A DNA stretch of 64,000 bases from Desulfotignum sp. (GTDB taxonomy: Bacteria > Desulfobacterota > Desulfobacteria > Desulfobacterales > Desulfobacteraceae): NCBI GenBank assembly GCA_018399285.1, contig JAGYOW010000013.1, forward strand, positions 16,432-80,431, given 5' to 3'. This document shows, in pieces, positions 51,677-60,749 of the stretch (position 1 is the first letter of the stretch; the number at the start of each line of letters is the position of its first letter). The notes under the pieces are model-generated. The model was not told the origin of the DNA, searched no databases, and worked only from the letters and a program-made list of their open reading frames with translations. Position numbers and translations under genes: made by a program.

Positions 51677-52410
51677 ACGGCTTTTCCTTTCACCAGATGC
51701 GCCAGAATATCCGCTTTGATATGCAGCAGATCAGGGTCGTCAAATGCCCGGGGTTTGGGCTGATTCAGCTGGATTCGCCGAATAAGGGTCATGGGCAGAG
51801 AACTGGACACAAAAATGTCATCTGCCAGCAGCAACGCCTCGTCCACATCATGGGTGATCATGAGAATGGTTTTGGCAAATTCGGTCTGGAGCAGCAGCAG
51901 CAGATGCTGCAACCGCTGCCGGGTGATGGCGTCCAGGGCGGACAAGGGTTCGTCCAGCAGGATCAGGTCCCGGTCAAACATCAGGGTTCTCACCAGCGCG
52001 CACCGCTGACGCATGCCGCCTGATACCTGGTTCGGCCGGTGGGATTCATATCCGTCCAGTCCCAGGCGGGAAAACAGGTTTTCTGCCCGAACCCTTGCAC
52101 CGGCCATGTCCCGGCCCCGGGTTCGGGCCGGAAGCAATGCATTGTCCATCAGTGAAAACCAGGGCAACAGCAGATCTTTCTGGTGCATATAGGCGCACAG
52201 ACTGCCTAAGTGGGGCACGGTTTGGCCCTGCCAGGTGATGGTCCCTTCATCGGCTGGGGTCACACCGGTAAGGGTGTTGAACAAGGAGGTTTTGCCGCAC
52301 CCCGATGGTCCGAGCAGCACCTGGAACCGGCCGGCGGGCAGCTGCAGGTCCAGCCCGGAAAACACAGGCTGTCCATTATAATATTTTGCCAGGTCGGTTA
52401 TCTGGAGCAT
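51673..52410 (-). CDS. Thiamine-precursor ABC transporter ATPase, ThiZ-like
   Basis: A 245-residue ATPase: Walker A GPSGCGKTS (about 34-42), signature VSGGMRQRCALVRTL and Walker B LILLDEPLSALD. It is the first gene of the unit controlled by the TPP riboswitch 100 bases upstream. AAGGGCGGATGGA precedes the ATG. The related SsuB/TauB ATPases look similar; the riboswitch is the deciding evidence. Confidence 0.9.
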   Translation of the reverse strand: MLQITDLAKYYNGQPVFSGLDLQLPAGRFQVLLGPSGCGKTSLFNTLTGVTPADEGTITWQGQTVPHLGSLCAYMHQKDLLLPWFSLMDNALLPARTRGRDMAGARVRAENLFSRLGLDGYESHRPNQVSGGMRQRCALVRTLMFDRDLILLDEPLSALDAITRQRLQHLLLLLQTEFAKTILMITHDVDEALLLADDIFVSSSLPMTLIRRIQLNQPKPRAFDDPDLLHIKADILAHLVKGKAV

Positions 52411-52511
52411 TCCATCCGCCCTTGGGATTTTGTGACTAAAAATTAAAAAAAGGCCGGGCCGGGTAAGGGGGCAGGCAGATGAACCCGCAGAAAAAGAAAG
52501 AAAGTATTGGA

Positions 52512-52605
52512 ATCGACTTTCCTTCGCCAGTATGACCTGGATCAGGTTCCAGGGGTCGAAACAGCAGTTTGTTTCCTCTCAGCCGGCTCCCCGGCTCCCC
52601 CAGTC
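52512..52605 (-). promoter_or_regulatory. TPP riboswitch (THI element)
   Basis: On the minus strand the hallmark segments occur in order: GCCGGCTGAGAGG, then CGACCCCTGGAACCTGATCC, then AGGTCATACTGGCGAAGGAAAG. These form the pyrimidine and pyrophosphate sensor arms of the thiamine-pyrophosphate aptamer. Between it and the ThiZ-like ATG a GC-rich stretch followed by seven U residues (52453-52459) could be the terminator of the expression platform. It should switch off precursor import when TPP is plentiful. Confidence 0.93.
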
Positions 52606-52637
52606 CACCACCGCACGCTGCACGGTTATATCAAAAA

Positions 52638-52666
52638 GATATATACAGCCCATGAAGATTTGTCAA
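52638..52666 (-). promoter_or_regulatory. Sigma-70 promoter upstream of the TPP riboswitch
   Basis: On the minus strand TTGACA (52661-52666) and TATATC (52638-52643) are separated by 17 bases. The predicted start near 52631 leaves about 26 bases before the riboswitch, the expected arrangement. Confidence 0.7.
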
Positions 52667-52742
52667 GCGGGATGTCAGGGCCGGATCAGCCGTGGAACCG
52701 GGAATTGCATGTTTGGCCGGGGCAATGGTGCTGGAAAATTTT

Positions 52743-53633
52743 TCATCTGTTTGCCGGGCTGCTTTTTTTAATCGCATACAGCTGGGAGACAAGCATCCCG
52801 GTCAGCATGAGCACACACCCGAAAATGGCCCTTCCGGACAGAAGTTCATGTAAAATGATCCACCCGCCCAGGGCCGCCACCACGGATTCCAGGCACAGGA
52901 TAATGGCGGCATGGGAGGCCGGGCTGTTTTTCTGCCCGAAGATCTGCAGGGAATAGGCCACGCCCACGGAAAACACCCCGCCATAGATCAGCGGGATGGT
53001 GATTTTCAAGATGTCGGCCAGCACAAAGGTTTCAATCACGAAAGCCACACTTAAGCTGAGCACCGAACAGACCCCGCACTGGACCAGGGACAGGGCCGCC
53101 GTGCTGAACCGGGTGCAGAACCGTTCAATCACAATCATGTGACAGGCAAAACAGATGGCGGAAAAAAATACCAGCATGCCCCCGAAATTGATATCCATGT
53201 CCCGGTTGACGCTGAGCAGGTACATGCCGATGCTGGCCAGCAAAGCCCCCACCCAGGTCCCGGCCCCGGTCCGGGTCTGCCGCAGAAACAGTCCGATGAT
53301 GGGGACCATCACCACATAAAGCCCGGTGATGAACCCGGCCTTGCCGGCCGTGGTGTATACAATGCCCACCTGTTGAAAAGAGATACCGGCAAACAGCACC
53401 ACCCCTGAGACCATGCCGGATTTTAACAGATCTTTGTCACTGCCTTCATAAATCCTTTTTCTGGACATCCACACAAACGGCAGCAAAGACAGACCCCCCA
53501 GCACAAACCGGAGCCCGTTGAAGGTGAACGGGCCCACATGTTCCATCCCCACCCGCTGGGCCACAAATGCCAGTCCCCAGATGGACGCGGCCAGCAGCAG
53601 AAGCAGATCGGATTTCAGGGTATCGGATTTCAT
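52743..53633 (-). CDS. EamA/DMT-superfamily transporter
   Basis: A 296-residue, ten-helix protein made of two EamA repeats; AASIWGLAFVAQRVGMEHVGP opens the first and GGVFSVGVAYSLQIFGQK with SPASHAAIILCLESV lies in the second. Substrates of this group are metabolites or amino acids; none can be assigned. I placed the start at 53633, where the first helix begins; the frame is open back to 53930 but that part is AT-rich and not family-like. No clear ribosome binding site is visible. Confidence 0.85.
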   Translation of the reverse strand: MKSDTLKSDLLLLLAASIWGLAFVAQRVGMEHVGPFTFNGLRFVLGGLSLLPFVWMSRKRIYEGSDKDLLKSGMVSGVVLFAGISFQQVGIVYTTAGKAGFITGLYVVMVPIIGLFLRQTRTGAGTWVGALLASIGMYLLSVNRDMDINFGGMLVFFSAICFACHMIVIERFCTRFSTAALSLVQCGVCSVLSLSVAFVIETFVLADILKITIPLIYGGVFSVGVAYSLQIFGQKNSPASHAAIILCLESVVAALGGWIILHELLSGRAIFGCVLMLTGMLVSQLYAIKKSSPANR

Positions 53634-53751
53634 GGTTTGGAAATTTCGGACCGGGTTTAAATTTTTAAAAAAATTATCTTTATCATTCAACGGAAAAATT
53701 TGAAAGCCCAATTTTTCATTGTCATGATCAGCGTGAAAATACCTTAGATGT

Positions 53752-53780
53752 TTGAAAATTTGGTTCTGTGCGTATATGAT
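53752..53780 (+). promoter_or_regulatory. Sigma-70 promoter for the amine-oxidase operon
   Basis: TTGAAA (53752-53757) and TATGAT (53775-53780) stand 17 bases apart, with a predicted start near 53787, about 48 bases before the racemase-remnant ATG at 53835. Confidence 0.65.
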
Positions 53781-53834
53781 GAATAAAAAAGGCGTATAAC
53801 AGCGGATCATCCATATTTTAAACCGGAGCAACAT

Positions 53835-53966
53835 ATGAAAACAATCGGACTGCTGGGGGGCACGGAAATCGGGATGCTGATTCAGCAGGAGGACACCCAG
53901 GTAAAACTGGTGGATACCACAGTGATCCATGCACAGGAAGCCGTGGCATATGCAACAGAATCATGA
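53835..53966 (+). pseudogene. Aspartate/glutamate racemase gene with its middle deleted (43 codons left)
   Basis: The ORF starts MKTIGLLGG, the canonical opening of aspartate racemases (RacX/RacD type), and jumps directly to TEIGMLIQQ, then LVDTTVIHAQEAVAYA, which is the canonical C-terminal segment (C-TEI-LLI ... DTT-IHA-AAV). About 185 residues between are missing, including both catalytic cysteine regions. The frame is kept across the junction, and the stop codon overlaps the next gene's start (ATGA), so the remnant may survive as a translational leader for the amine oxidase. Confidence 0.7.
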
Positions 53967-55045
53967 CGGTTGAAACAGTGGATACCCTGATCATCGGGGC
54001 GGGTTTGAGCGGAATATATGCGGCCTCGCTTCTGGCAAAAGCAAACCGGTCCTTTGTGATTTTCGAGGCCCGGGACCGGGTGGGCGGCCGAATCCTGTGT
54101 CCAAAGTATCAGGGATATTCTCCCGATCTGGGTCCATCCTGGTACTGGCCGGCCATTAATCCTAAAATAGACCAGCTGGTCCGGAACTTAGGTTTGACCG
54201 GATACCCCCAGTATGAAACCGGTCACGGCAGGTTTCAGGCCGTGGACGGGCATGCCAGAACCATTCCCGGATATCCCATGGAACCGGAAGGGTGGCGCAT
54301 ATCCGGCGGCATGATCACGCTGGTGAACGGCCTGTATCAACATTTGCCCGAAGAGGTGGTGCGGTTGAGCCATCCGGTGTGCGGCATTGAAAAAATGACA
54401 GACCATGTGGCGGTCCTTGTGGGAAAAATCGGAGACCCGCCCCAAAGCGTTTTTCGAGCAAATCAGGTGATTTTGGCTATACCGCCCCGTCTGGCCGGGG
54501 CCACGATTTTATTTACCCCGGATCTGTCCCATGAACTGACCCAGGCCATGCTCAGGACCAGCACCTGGATGGCGGGCCAGGCCAAGTTCTTTGCCCTGTA
54601 CGATCAGGCGGACTGGCGGAAAATCGGGCTGTCCGGCCAGGCGTTCAGCCAGCACGGCCCCCTGGGAGAGGTGCATGACGGGTCCAACGGGCCGGGGAAA
54701 CCCTTCGGCCTGACCGGGTTTGTGGGAATCCCGGCGGCCCAGCGCAGAGACCGGGAGCAGATGGTCCAGGCCATCCTTCTTCAGCTTCAGATTTTATATG
54801 GCGAAAACGCCCGACACCCGGCCGCGGTTTTTTACAGGGACTGGGCCATGGAACCATTCACCGCCACCGAGTACGACCAGCGGGCCGCCCATGCCCATCC
54901 CGTGTATGAGCCGCCATCCGGCAGAACCGATATCTGGGACGGCCGGGTCTGTTTTGCCGGCACGGAAACATCCGATCATTTCAGCGGATATCTTGAAGGG
55001 GCCCTGGCCAGTGCACAGCGGGCCGTCAAAGGGATCATCCTATGA
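53963..55045 (+). CDS. Flavin-containing amine oxidase family protein
   Basis: A 360-residue FAD protein: LIIGAGLSGIYAASLLAKAN (about 9-28), ARDRVGGRI after it, and the C-terminal VCFAGTETSDHFSGYLEGALASAQRA (marks: FAGTETS, GY-EGA--S) of the monoamine-oxidase group. The family oxidises primary or secondary amines. It overlaps the racemase remnant by four bases and the next flavoprotein by four bases. Why it is coupled to a geranylgeranyl-reductase-like gene and sbcDC is unclear. Confidence 0.85.
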   Translation: MTVETVDTLIIGAGLSGIYAASLLAKANRSFVIFEARDRVGGRILCPKYQGYSPDLGPSWYWPAINPKIDQLVRNLGLTGYPQYETGHGRFQAVDGHARTIPGYPMEPEGWRISGGMITLVNGLYQHLPEEVVRLSHPVCGIEKMTDHVAVLVGKIGDPPQSVFRANQVILAIPPRLAGATILFTPDLSHELTQAMLRTSTWMAGQAKFFALYDQADWRKIGLSGQAFSQHGPLGEVHDGSNGPGKPFGLTGFVGIPAAQRRDREQMVQAILLQLQILYGENARHPAAVFYRDWAMEPFTATEYDQRAAHAHPVYEPPSGRTDIWDGRVCFAGTETSDHFSGYLEGALASAQRAVKGIIL

Positions 55046-56130
55046 TCTATGACGTGATCATTGCCGGGGCCGGACCGGCCGGAACCGCTGCCGGATTTGA
55101 TCTGGCGTCCGCCGGGTATTCCGTGCTTCTGCTGGACCGGAAATCCTTTCCCCGGAAAAAAGCCTGTGCCGGCGGACTGACGCCCAGGGCCGCGGCATGT
55201 TTCGCCTGTGATATTTCTGGGTTGATCGAGCGGTCCTGTAACAAGATGGTGATACACCGGCCGGATGGATCTTTTTTCACCATTAAAGCGACCCGTCCGC
55301 TGTGCCATATGACACAGCGCAAAGATCTGGATCTGTTCTGCCTGAATCAGGCCCTGGCCGCCGGCGCTCGGTTTCAAATCGTTGACCGCATCCATGCCCT
55401 GGTTCAGGAAAAAGAGACCGTGACCCTTCACACCTCCGCAGGACTGCTGACCGCATCCTATGTGATCGGGGCGGATGGTGCCAATTCACGGATCCGGACG
55501 TTGCTCAACCGCCAGGGTCGGTCATACCGGATCCGGAAAATACACGGTCTGGAAGCCGATGTTCAGGTGAGCCGGCCGGATCAGGTGTCCATGGCATTCG
55601 CATTTTTCAGGGACCTGCCCGGATATTACTGGATCTTTCCTAAAAAAACGCATATCAACATCGGAATATTCAGCCATGACCACACCCCGGTATCGGTCCG
55701 GAACCTGGCCGCCTTTGCCCGGGACCGCTTCGGCACGGATGCATTGTCCGACATCACAGGCTATCCCATCGGTACCGGCGGGGGCCGGGGGTTCCGAAGC
55801 CCGGGGGGCGGACGGGTCCTGCTGGCCGGGGATGCGGCCGGATTTGCCGAACCCGTTTTCGGGGAAGGGATCTATTTTGCAGTGAGATCCGGCCGGACCG
55901 CCGCGGCTGCCATTTGTCAGGCCCTGGAGAAAAAAATGCGGGCATTGTCTGTGTATACCCGGTCCCTGACCGGCCTGCGCCTGGATCTGGGGGGGTCCCG
56001 ATACGGGGCCGCTGCATTGTACCGATGGACGGCGCCGTGTCTCAAATTTGCCGGTATTCCGGCGGTTCATCACCATTTTTCCAAGGGATATGCCGCAGGC
56101 CGGCCCCTGTTGCGGTTGTTTCTGCCATGA
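55042..56130 (+). CDS. Geranylgeranyl-reductase-family flavoprotein
   Basis: A 362-residue FAD oxidoreductase with VIIAGAGPAGTAAGFDLASAG, LDRKSFPRKKACAGGLTPRA (the K-x-C-x-GG-(L)-TPRA motif of geranylgeranyl reductases) and the second FAD motif GRVLLAGDAAGFAEPVFGEGIYFA (marks: GDAAGF-EP--GEGI). Members saturate isoprenoid chains of lipids or quinones. Substrate here is unknown. It overlaps both neighbours by ATGA junctions. Confidence 0.85.
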   Translation: MIYDVIIAGAGPAGTAAGFDLASAGYSVLLLDRKSFPRKKACAGGLTPRAAACFACDISGLIERSCNKMVIHRPDGSFFTIKATRPLCHMTQRKDLDLFCLNQALAAGARFQIVDRIHALVQEKETVTLHTSAGLLTASYVIGADGANSRIRTLLNRQGRSYRIRKIHGLEADVQVSRPDQVSMAFAFFRDLPGYYWIFPKKTHINIGIFSHDHTPVSVRNLAAFARDRFGTDALSDITGYPIGTGGGRGFRSPGGGRVLLAGDAAGFAEPVFGEGIYFAVRSGRTAAAAICQALEKKMRALSVYTRSLTGLRLDLGGSRYGAAALYRWTAPCLKFAGIPAVHHHFSKGYAAGRPLLRLFLP

Positions 56131-57377
56131 AAATACTTCATACATCCGACTGGCACCTGGGCCGGTCCCTTTACGGCCGCAAACGGTATGACGAGTTTGC
56201 CGCATTTCTGGACTGGCTGGCACATACCATTGAAACCCAACAGATCGATCTGCTGCTGGTGGCAGGGGATGTGTTTGACACCACCACGCCGGGCCACCGG
56301 GCCCAGGAACTCTACTACCGGTTTCTGTGCCGCATGGCAGCCTCCTGCTGCACCCATGTGGTGGTGATCGCCGGAAACCATGATTCCCCGTCATTTCTCA
56401 ATGCCCCCAAAGAGATTTTACACATGCTGAATGTGCATGTGGTGGGGGCTGTGACCGACACCCCGGCCGATGAAGTGCTTGTGGTTTCCAATGCAGATCA
56501 GACTGCGGTGGTGTGTGCGGTGCCCTATCTGCGGGACAAGGATATCCGGACCGTTGAGCCGGGTGAAACCATTGATGATAAAAACAGAAAACTGGTGCAG
56601 GGCATCCGGCAGCACTATGCACAGGTGGCGGCCATTGCCGAAGAAAAGCGGGCGGCATTGCTCACTAAAACAGCGGATGCAGATCCGCAGCCCTACATTC
56701 CCATCATCGCCCTGGGCCATCTGTTCACGGCCGGCGGCAAAACTATTGACGGGGACGGGGTCAGAGACCTGTATGTGGGTTCCCTGGCCCATGTCGACAC
56801 CTCTGTGTTTCCGGAGAGCATCGATTATCTGGCACTGGGCCATCTGCATGTGCCCCAGAAAGTGGGGGGGGCGGCGCAGTTCCGCTACAGCGGGTCTCCC
56901 ATTCCCATGGGGTTTGGGGAGGCCGGCCATGCCAAACAGGTGGTGATGGCGGAATTCAGCCGTGAAAATACCGCAGTCACGCCCCTTCCGGTTCCCTGCT
57001 TTCAGGAGCTGGTGCGTATCACAGGATCTCTGGATGAGATCTGTGAAAGGATAGGCCAGCTCAGGCAGGCCGAAAGCCGGGCATGGCTGGAGATCGAATA
57101 CACGGGCCGCGACATGGTGGGCAGCCTTCGGGAAGTGCTGGATGAGGCAGTGGCGGATTCAGACATGGAGATCCGCCGGATTAAAAACAGACAGGTGATG
57201 GACCGGGTGATCCAGAAAACCCGGAAACAGGAAACCCTGGACGATCTGGACCCCGGAGACGTGTTTGACCGGTGCCTGGATGCGGCAGATGTGACAAACG
57301 AGGATCGCAAACTGCTGACAGCTTCCTACGATGAGATTGTGACGGCCCTTCTGGAGGAGGATAAGCATGCGGATTGA
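56127..57377 (+). CDS. sbcD: Nuclease SbcCD subunit D (Mre11-like)
   Basis: A 416-residue calcineurin-like nuclease subunit. MKILHTSDWHLGR gives metal ligands Asp8 and His10; further ligands lie in VAGDVFD, IAGNHDSP and LALGHLHVPQ. With SbcC it removes DNA hairpins and protein-blocked ends. The ATG at 56127 overlaps the previous stop codon; the frame open upstream of it is a shadow of the preceding gene. sbcC follows after 36 bases. Confidence 0.95.
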   Translation: MKILHTSDWHLGRSLYGRKRYDEFAAFLDWLAHTIETQQIDLLLVAGDVFDTTTPGHRAQELYYRFLCRMAASCCTHVVVIAGNHDSPSFLNAPKEILHMLNVHVVGAVTDTPADEVLVVSNADQTAVVCAVPYLRDKDIRTVEPGETIDDKNRKLVQGIRQHYAQVAAIAEEKRAALLTKTADADPQPYIPIIALGHLFTAGGKTIDGDGVRDLYVGSLAHVDTSVFPESIDYLALGHLHVPQKVGGAAQFRYSGSPIPMGFGEAGHAKQVVMAEFSRENTAVTPLPVPCFQELVRITGSLDEICERIGQLRQAESRAWLEIEYTGRDMVGSLREVLDEAVADSDMEIRRIKNRQVMDRVIQKTRKQETLDDLDPGDVFDRCLDAADVTNEDRKLLTASYDEIVTALLEEDKHAD

Positions 57378-57413
57378 TCCTGGCTGGATCAGGCCTGCGT
57401 CATTAAAAATAAA

Positions 57414-60400
57414 ATGAAAATTATATCCCTTCAATTTAAAAATTTGAATTCGCTTTACGGCGAATGGGCCATTGATTTTACCCATCCGGAATACACGGGC
57501 AGCGGTATTTTCGCGTTGACCGGCCCGACGGGTGCGGGCAAATCCACCATACTGGACGCTGTCTGCCTGGCCCTGTATGGCGCGACTCCCCGGCTGGGAA
57601 AAATCACGGGCACCGGCAATGAGATCATGTCCCGTCAGACCGGGGAATGCTATGCCGAAGTGGTGTTTGAATCCCAGGGGAAACAGTACCGGTGTTATTG
57701 GGAACAGCACCGGGCCCGCAAAAAACCGGACGGCAACCTGATCGGTGCCAATCATGAAATCAGCGATGCCCAGACCGCCCGGCCCATAGAAACCAAAAAA
57801 AGCCGGGTGGGCCAGGTGATCGAAGAAAAAACCGGCATGGATTTCGACCGGTTCACCCGGTCCATTCTTCTGGCCCAGGGCGGGTTTGATACGTTTTTAA
57901 AAGCAGATGTGGAACAGAAATCCCGCATCCTTGAGCAGATTACGGGCACGGGTATTTATTCGGAAATTTCCCGCCGGGTCCATGAACGCCACCGGGATGA
58001 AAAAGAAAAATTAAAAGTGCTGGAAGCGGAAATTGCCGGCATCGGGATTCTGACACCGGAGCAGGAAACACAGATTCATCAGGATCTGATGGAAAAAGAC
58101 AAACAGGAAACGGATCTGGCCGCCAAAACCGTTGAACTGCAAAAAGCCATGGCCTGGCTTGCGGGAATCCAGGGGCTGGAAAAAGAGATCAGCGATCTGT
58201 CGGAGGAGACCCAAAAATTACACGCGGATATGACGGCGTTCAACCCGGTGCGGGACCGTCTGGACCGGGCAGTGACCGCGGCCGGGCTGGCAGGGGCTTA
58301 TGCCGCCTTATCTGCGGTGCGCAAACAGCAGGCCGCCGACCGGATGCAGATGAACGCCCGGGAACAGGAACTGCCGAAACTGGAAAAAGCGTTTCAGCAA
58401 AAGGAAACCGATCTGAAAGCCGCAGCCCGTCACACGGCCCAGGTTAAAGAAAACCTGAAACAGGCAGCCCCGCTGATCCGGAAAGTCCGACTGCTGGATC
58501 AGGCCCTGGCTGAAAAAAAACAGGCAATTGTTCAAGCCGGAAAGCGTTGTAAAGCAGATGCCGCAGCCATTGAATCCGACAGGCAGCGGTTAAGCAAAAA
58601 ACAGGAAAAACAGGCTCAGGCCATTCAGACACTGAAACAGGTGGAAACGTTTCTCAAAGACCATTTTCAGGATGAATGGCTGGTACAGGGCTTTGCCGGT
58701 ATCCAGGAACAGCTGGGGTTTCTGATTTCCCGGAAAAAAGAGATGGACCGGATCACGGCAGATCAAAAAAAGGCCGAAGACGCGGTTCAGAAAGCCGTTG
58801 AAAACCTGGCCCATTGCACAAAGCATTGCCGAAATCATCAACAGAATCTGGCCCGGGCGGGCCGCCGGCTGGAACAGGGGAAAAAACAGCTGTCTGATCT
58901 GCTGAGGGGCCGGCTGCTGCGGGAATACCGTGCAGAAAAAGACAGCCTGCTCCGGGAGATGACGCTGTTAAAAACCATCGCCCAGCTGGAGGATTACCGG
59001 AAACGGCTGGAACACGGGGCCCCGTGTCCTTTGTGCGGGGCCAGGGAACACCCGTTTGCCCAGGGGAATGTGCCCGTGCCCGATGACACGGAAAAAAAGG
59101 TGGCAGCCCTGTCTCACCTGATTCAAACTGCTGAAGCCCAGGAAGTTGCCATTCAAAAACTGGAAGCCGCAGAAAACCAGGCCCGCAAAAATCTGGCGGA
59201 ACAGGAAAAACTGGAAGCCGCGCAAATTCATGAAAAAAATGCGGCCCGGAAATATCTGTCCGATGTGACCCGGCGGTTGGACATGGCCCGGGAAGCGTTT
59301 ACCCGGTTAAAACAAAAAGTGGCTGCCAAACTGCGGCCTTTGGGCATAGAAACGATGTCAGATTCAGAGGTGCCGGTGTTGCTTGAATCCCTTGAAAAAC
59401 GGCGAAATCAGTGGCAGGCAAAGGTTCAGGCCCAGGCGCAGATGGAAAAACAACTGGCTGAACTGGACAGTGAATTAAAGGAGCTGGCCGCAGTGATCCA
59501 TACCCGGAGCCGGGCATTGGCTGAAAAACAGGCAGCCCTGAAATCGGATGAAAAAATCCGCGACGAACACCAAAAAAACCGCTGGGATCTGTTTGAAGAC
59601 AAAAATCCGGACCAGGAGGAAAACCGGCTGAACCAGGCGGTGTCCGACGCTGAATCTGCGGAAAAACAGGCGGCCGGACAAAGGGATGAGGCCCGGCAAA
59701 AATGGCAGCCCGCCGTTACTCATATGGCCGCACTCAAGGAACGGATCCGACAGAGCGCCACCGAATTAAACCAGCTTGAGCCGGCGTTTAAAAAGAAATT
59801 TCAGGCCGCTGGATTCATCAGCGAAGCAGTGTTTTTACAGGCCCGGCTGCCGGCCGAAGAAAAGGAAACGCTTCAGAAAAAAGCCAAGGCCCTGGATGAC
59901 CGGCAAACCGATCTGGCTGCCCGGAAAAAGGACCGGGAACAAAGGCTGGCTGCGGAAAAGGCCAGGCAGGTCACCCACAGCACCCTGGAACAGCTTTCCC
60001 CCCGGGTCAGGGAACATGAACACACATTGAAACAGCTCCGGGATGAGATGGCCGGCCTGAAGCATCAGCTTAAACAGAATCTGGCCGCAAAGGAACGCAT
60101 CAAGGAAAAACAGGTGCGTATCAAAGCCCAGAAAACCGAGTGCCGCCGCTGGGATCAACTCCACGAGCTGATCGGATCTGCCGACGGTAAAAAATACCGG
60201 AACTTTGCCCAGGGCCTGACCTTTGAACTGATGGTGTCCCATGCCAACCGGCAGCTGGAAAAGATGACGGACCGGTATCTGCTGATCCGGGATGATGACC
60301 AGCCTTTGGAACTCAATGTGGTGGACAATTACCAGGCCGGAGAGATCCGGTCCGTCCGGAACCTGTCCGGCGGTGAAAGTTTTATTGTGAGCCTGACCCT

Positions 60401-60662
60401 GGCTCTGGGGCTTTCCAGAATGGCCAGCCGGAAAGTGCGGGTGGATTCCCTGTTTCTGGACGAAGGGTTCGGCACCCTGGATGAAGAGGTGCTGGAAACG
60501 GCTTTGGAAACTTTATCCGGTCTGCATCAGGACGGCAAGCTCATCGGTGTCATCTCCCATGTGTCCGGGCTCAGGGAACGGATCAGCACCCGGATCACCG
60601 TCACCCCGGTATCCGGCGGTAAAAGCCGGCTGTCCGGCCCGGGATGCCGGAAAATCGAGTGA
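57414..60662 (+). CDS. sbcC: Nuclease SbcCD subunit C (Rad50-like SMC ATPase)
   Basis: A 1082-residue SMC-like protein. Walker A GPTGAGKST lies at 37-45, a long coiled coil runs on both sides of a zinc hook with CPLC at 538-541 (the C-x-x-C that dimerises the complex), and the C-terminal lobe carries the signature LSGGESFIVSLTLALGLS and Walker B SLFLDEGFGTLDEE. All catalytic parts are intact. No strong ribosome binding site precedes the ATG; translation may be coupled to sbcD. Confidence 0.95.
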   Translation: MKIISLQFKNLNSLYGEWAIDFTHPEYTGSGIFALTGPTGAGKSTILDAVCLALYGATPRLGKITGTGNEIMSRQTGECYAEVVFESQGKQYRCYWEQHRARKKPDGNLIGANHEISDAQTARPIETKKSRVGQVIEEKTGMDFDRFTRSILLAQGGFDTFLKADVEQKSRILEQITGTGIYSEISRRVHERHRDEKEKLKVLEAEIAGIGILTPEQETQIHQDLMEKDKQETDLAAKTVELQKAMAWLAGIQGLEKEISDLSEETQKLHADMTAFNPVRDRLDRAVTAAGLAGAYAALSAVRKQQAADRMQMNAREQELPKLEKAFQQKETDLKAAARHTAQVKENLKQAAPLIRKVRLLDQALAEKKQAIVQAGKRCKADAAAIESDRQRLSKKQEKQAQAIQTLKQVETFLKDHFQDEWLVQGFAGIQEQLGFLISRKKEMDRITADQKKAEDAVQKAVENLAHCTKHCRNHQQNLARAGRRLEQGKKQLSDLLRGRLLREYRAEKDSLLREMTLLKTIAQLEDYRKRLEHGAPCPLCGAREHPFAQGNVPVPDDTEKKVAALSHLIQTAEAQEVAIQKLEAAENQARKNLAEQEKLEAAQIHEKNAARKYLSDVTRRLDMAREAFTRLKQKVAAKLRPLGIETMSDSEVPVLLESLEKRRNQWQAKVQAQAQMEKQLAELDSELKELAAVIHTRSRALAEKQAALKSDEKIRDEHQKNRWDLFEDKNPDQEENRLNQAVSDAESAEKQAAGQRDEARQKWQPAVTHMAALKERIRQSATELNQLEPAFKKKFQAAGFISEAVFLQARLPAEEKETLQKKAKALDDRQTDLAARKKDREQRLAAEKARQVTHSTLEQLSPRVREHEHTLKQLRDEMAGLKHQLKQNLAAKERIKEKQVRIKAQKTECRRWDQLHELIGSADGKKYRNFAQGLTFELMVSHANRQLEKMTDRYLLIRDDDQPLELNVVDNYQAGEIRSVRNLSGGESFIVSLTLALGLSRMASRKVRVDSLFLDEGFGTLDEEVLETALETLSGLHQDGKLIGVISHVSGLRERISTRITVTPVSGGKSRLSGPGCRKIE

Positions 60663-60749
60663 CCCATGTCAGGGCGGGCATTGTTATTTGCCGCAATTTC
60701 TGATATCAATATATTTTTTAAAACCCTATAAACAAAAGGAATTTTTTAC

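Noticed and set aside
53634..53930. N-terminal extension of the EamA transporter by 99 codons
   Set aside because: It would overlap a divergent promoter and the racemase remnant; the first transmembrane helix begins directly after the ATG at 53633.
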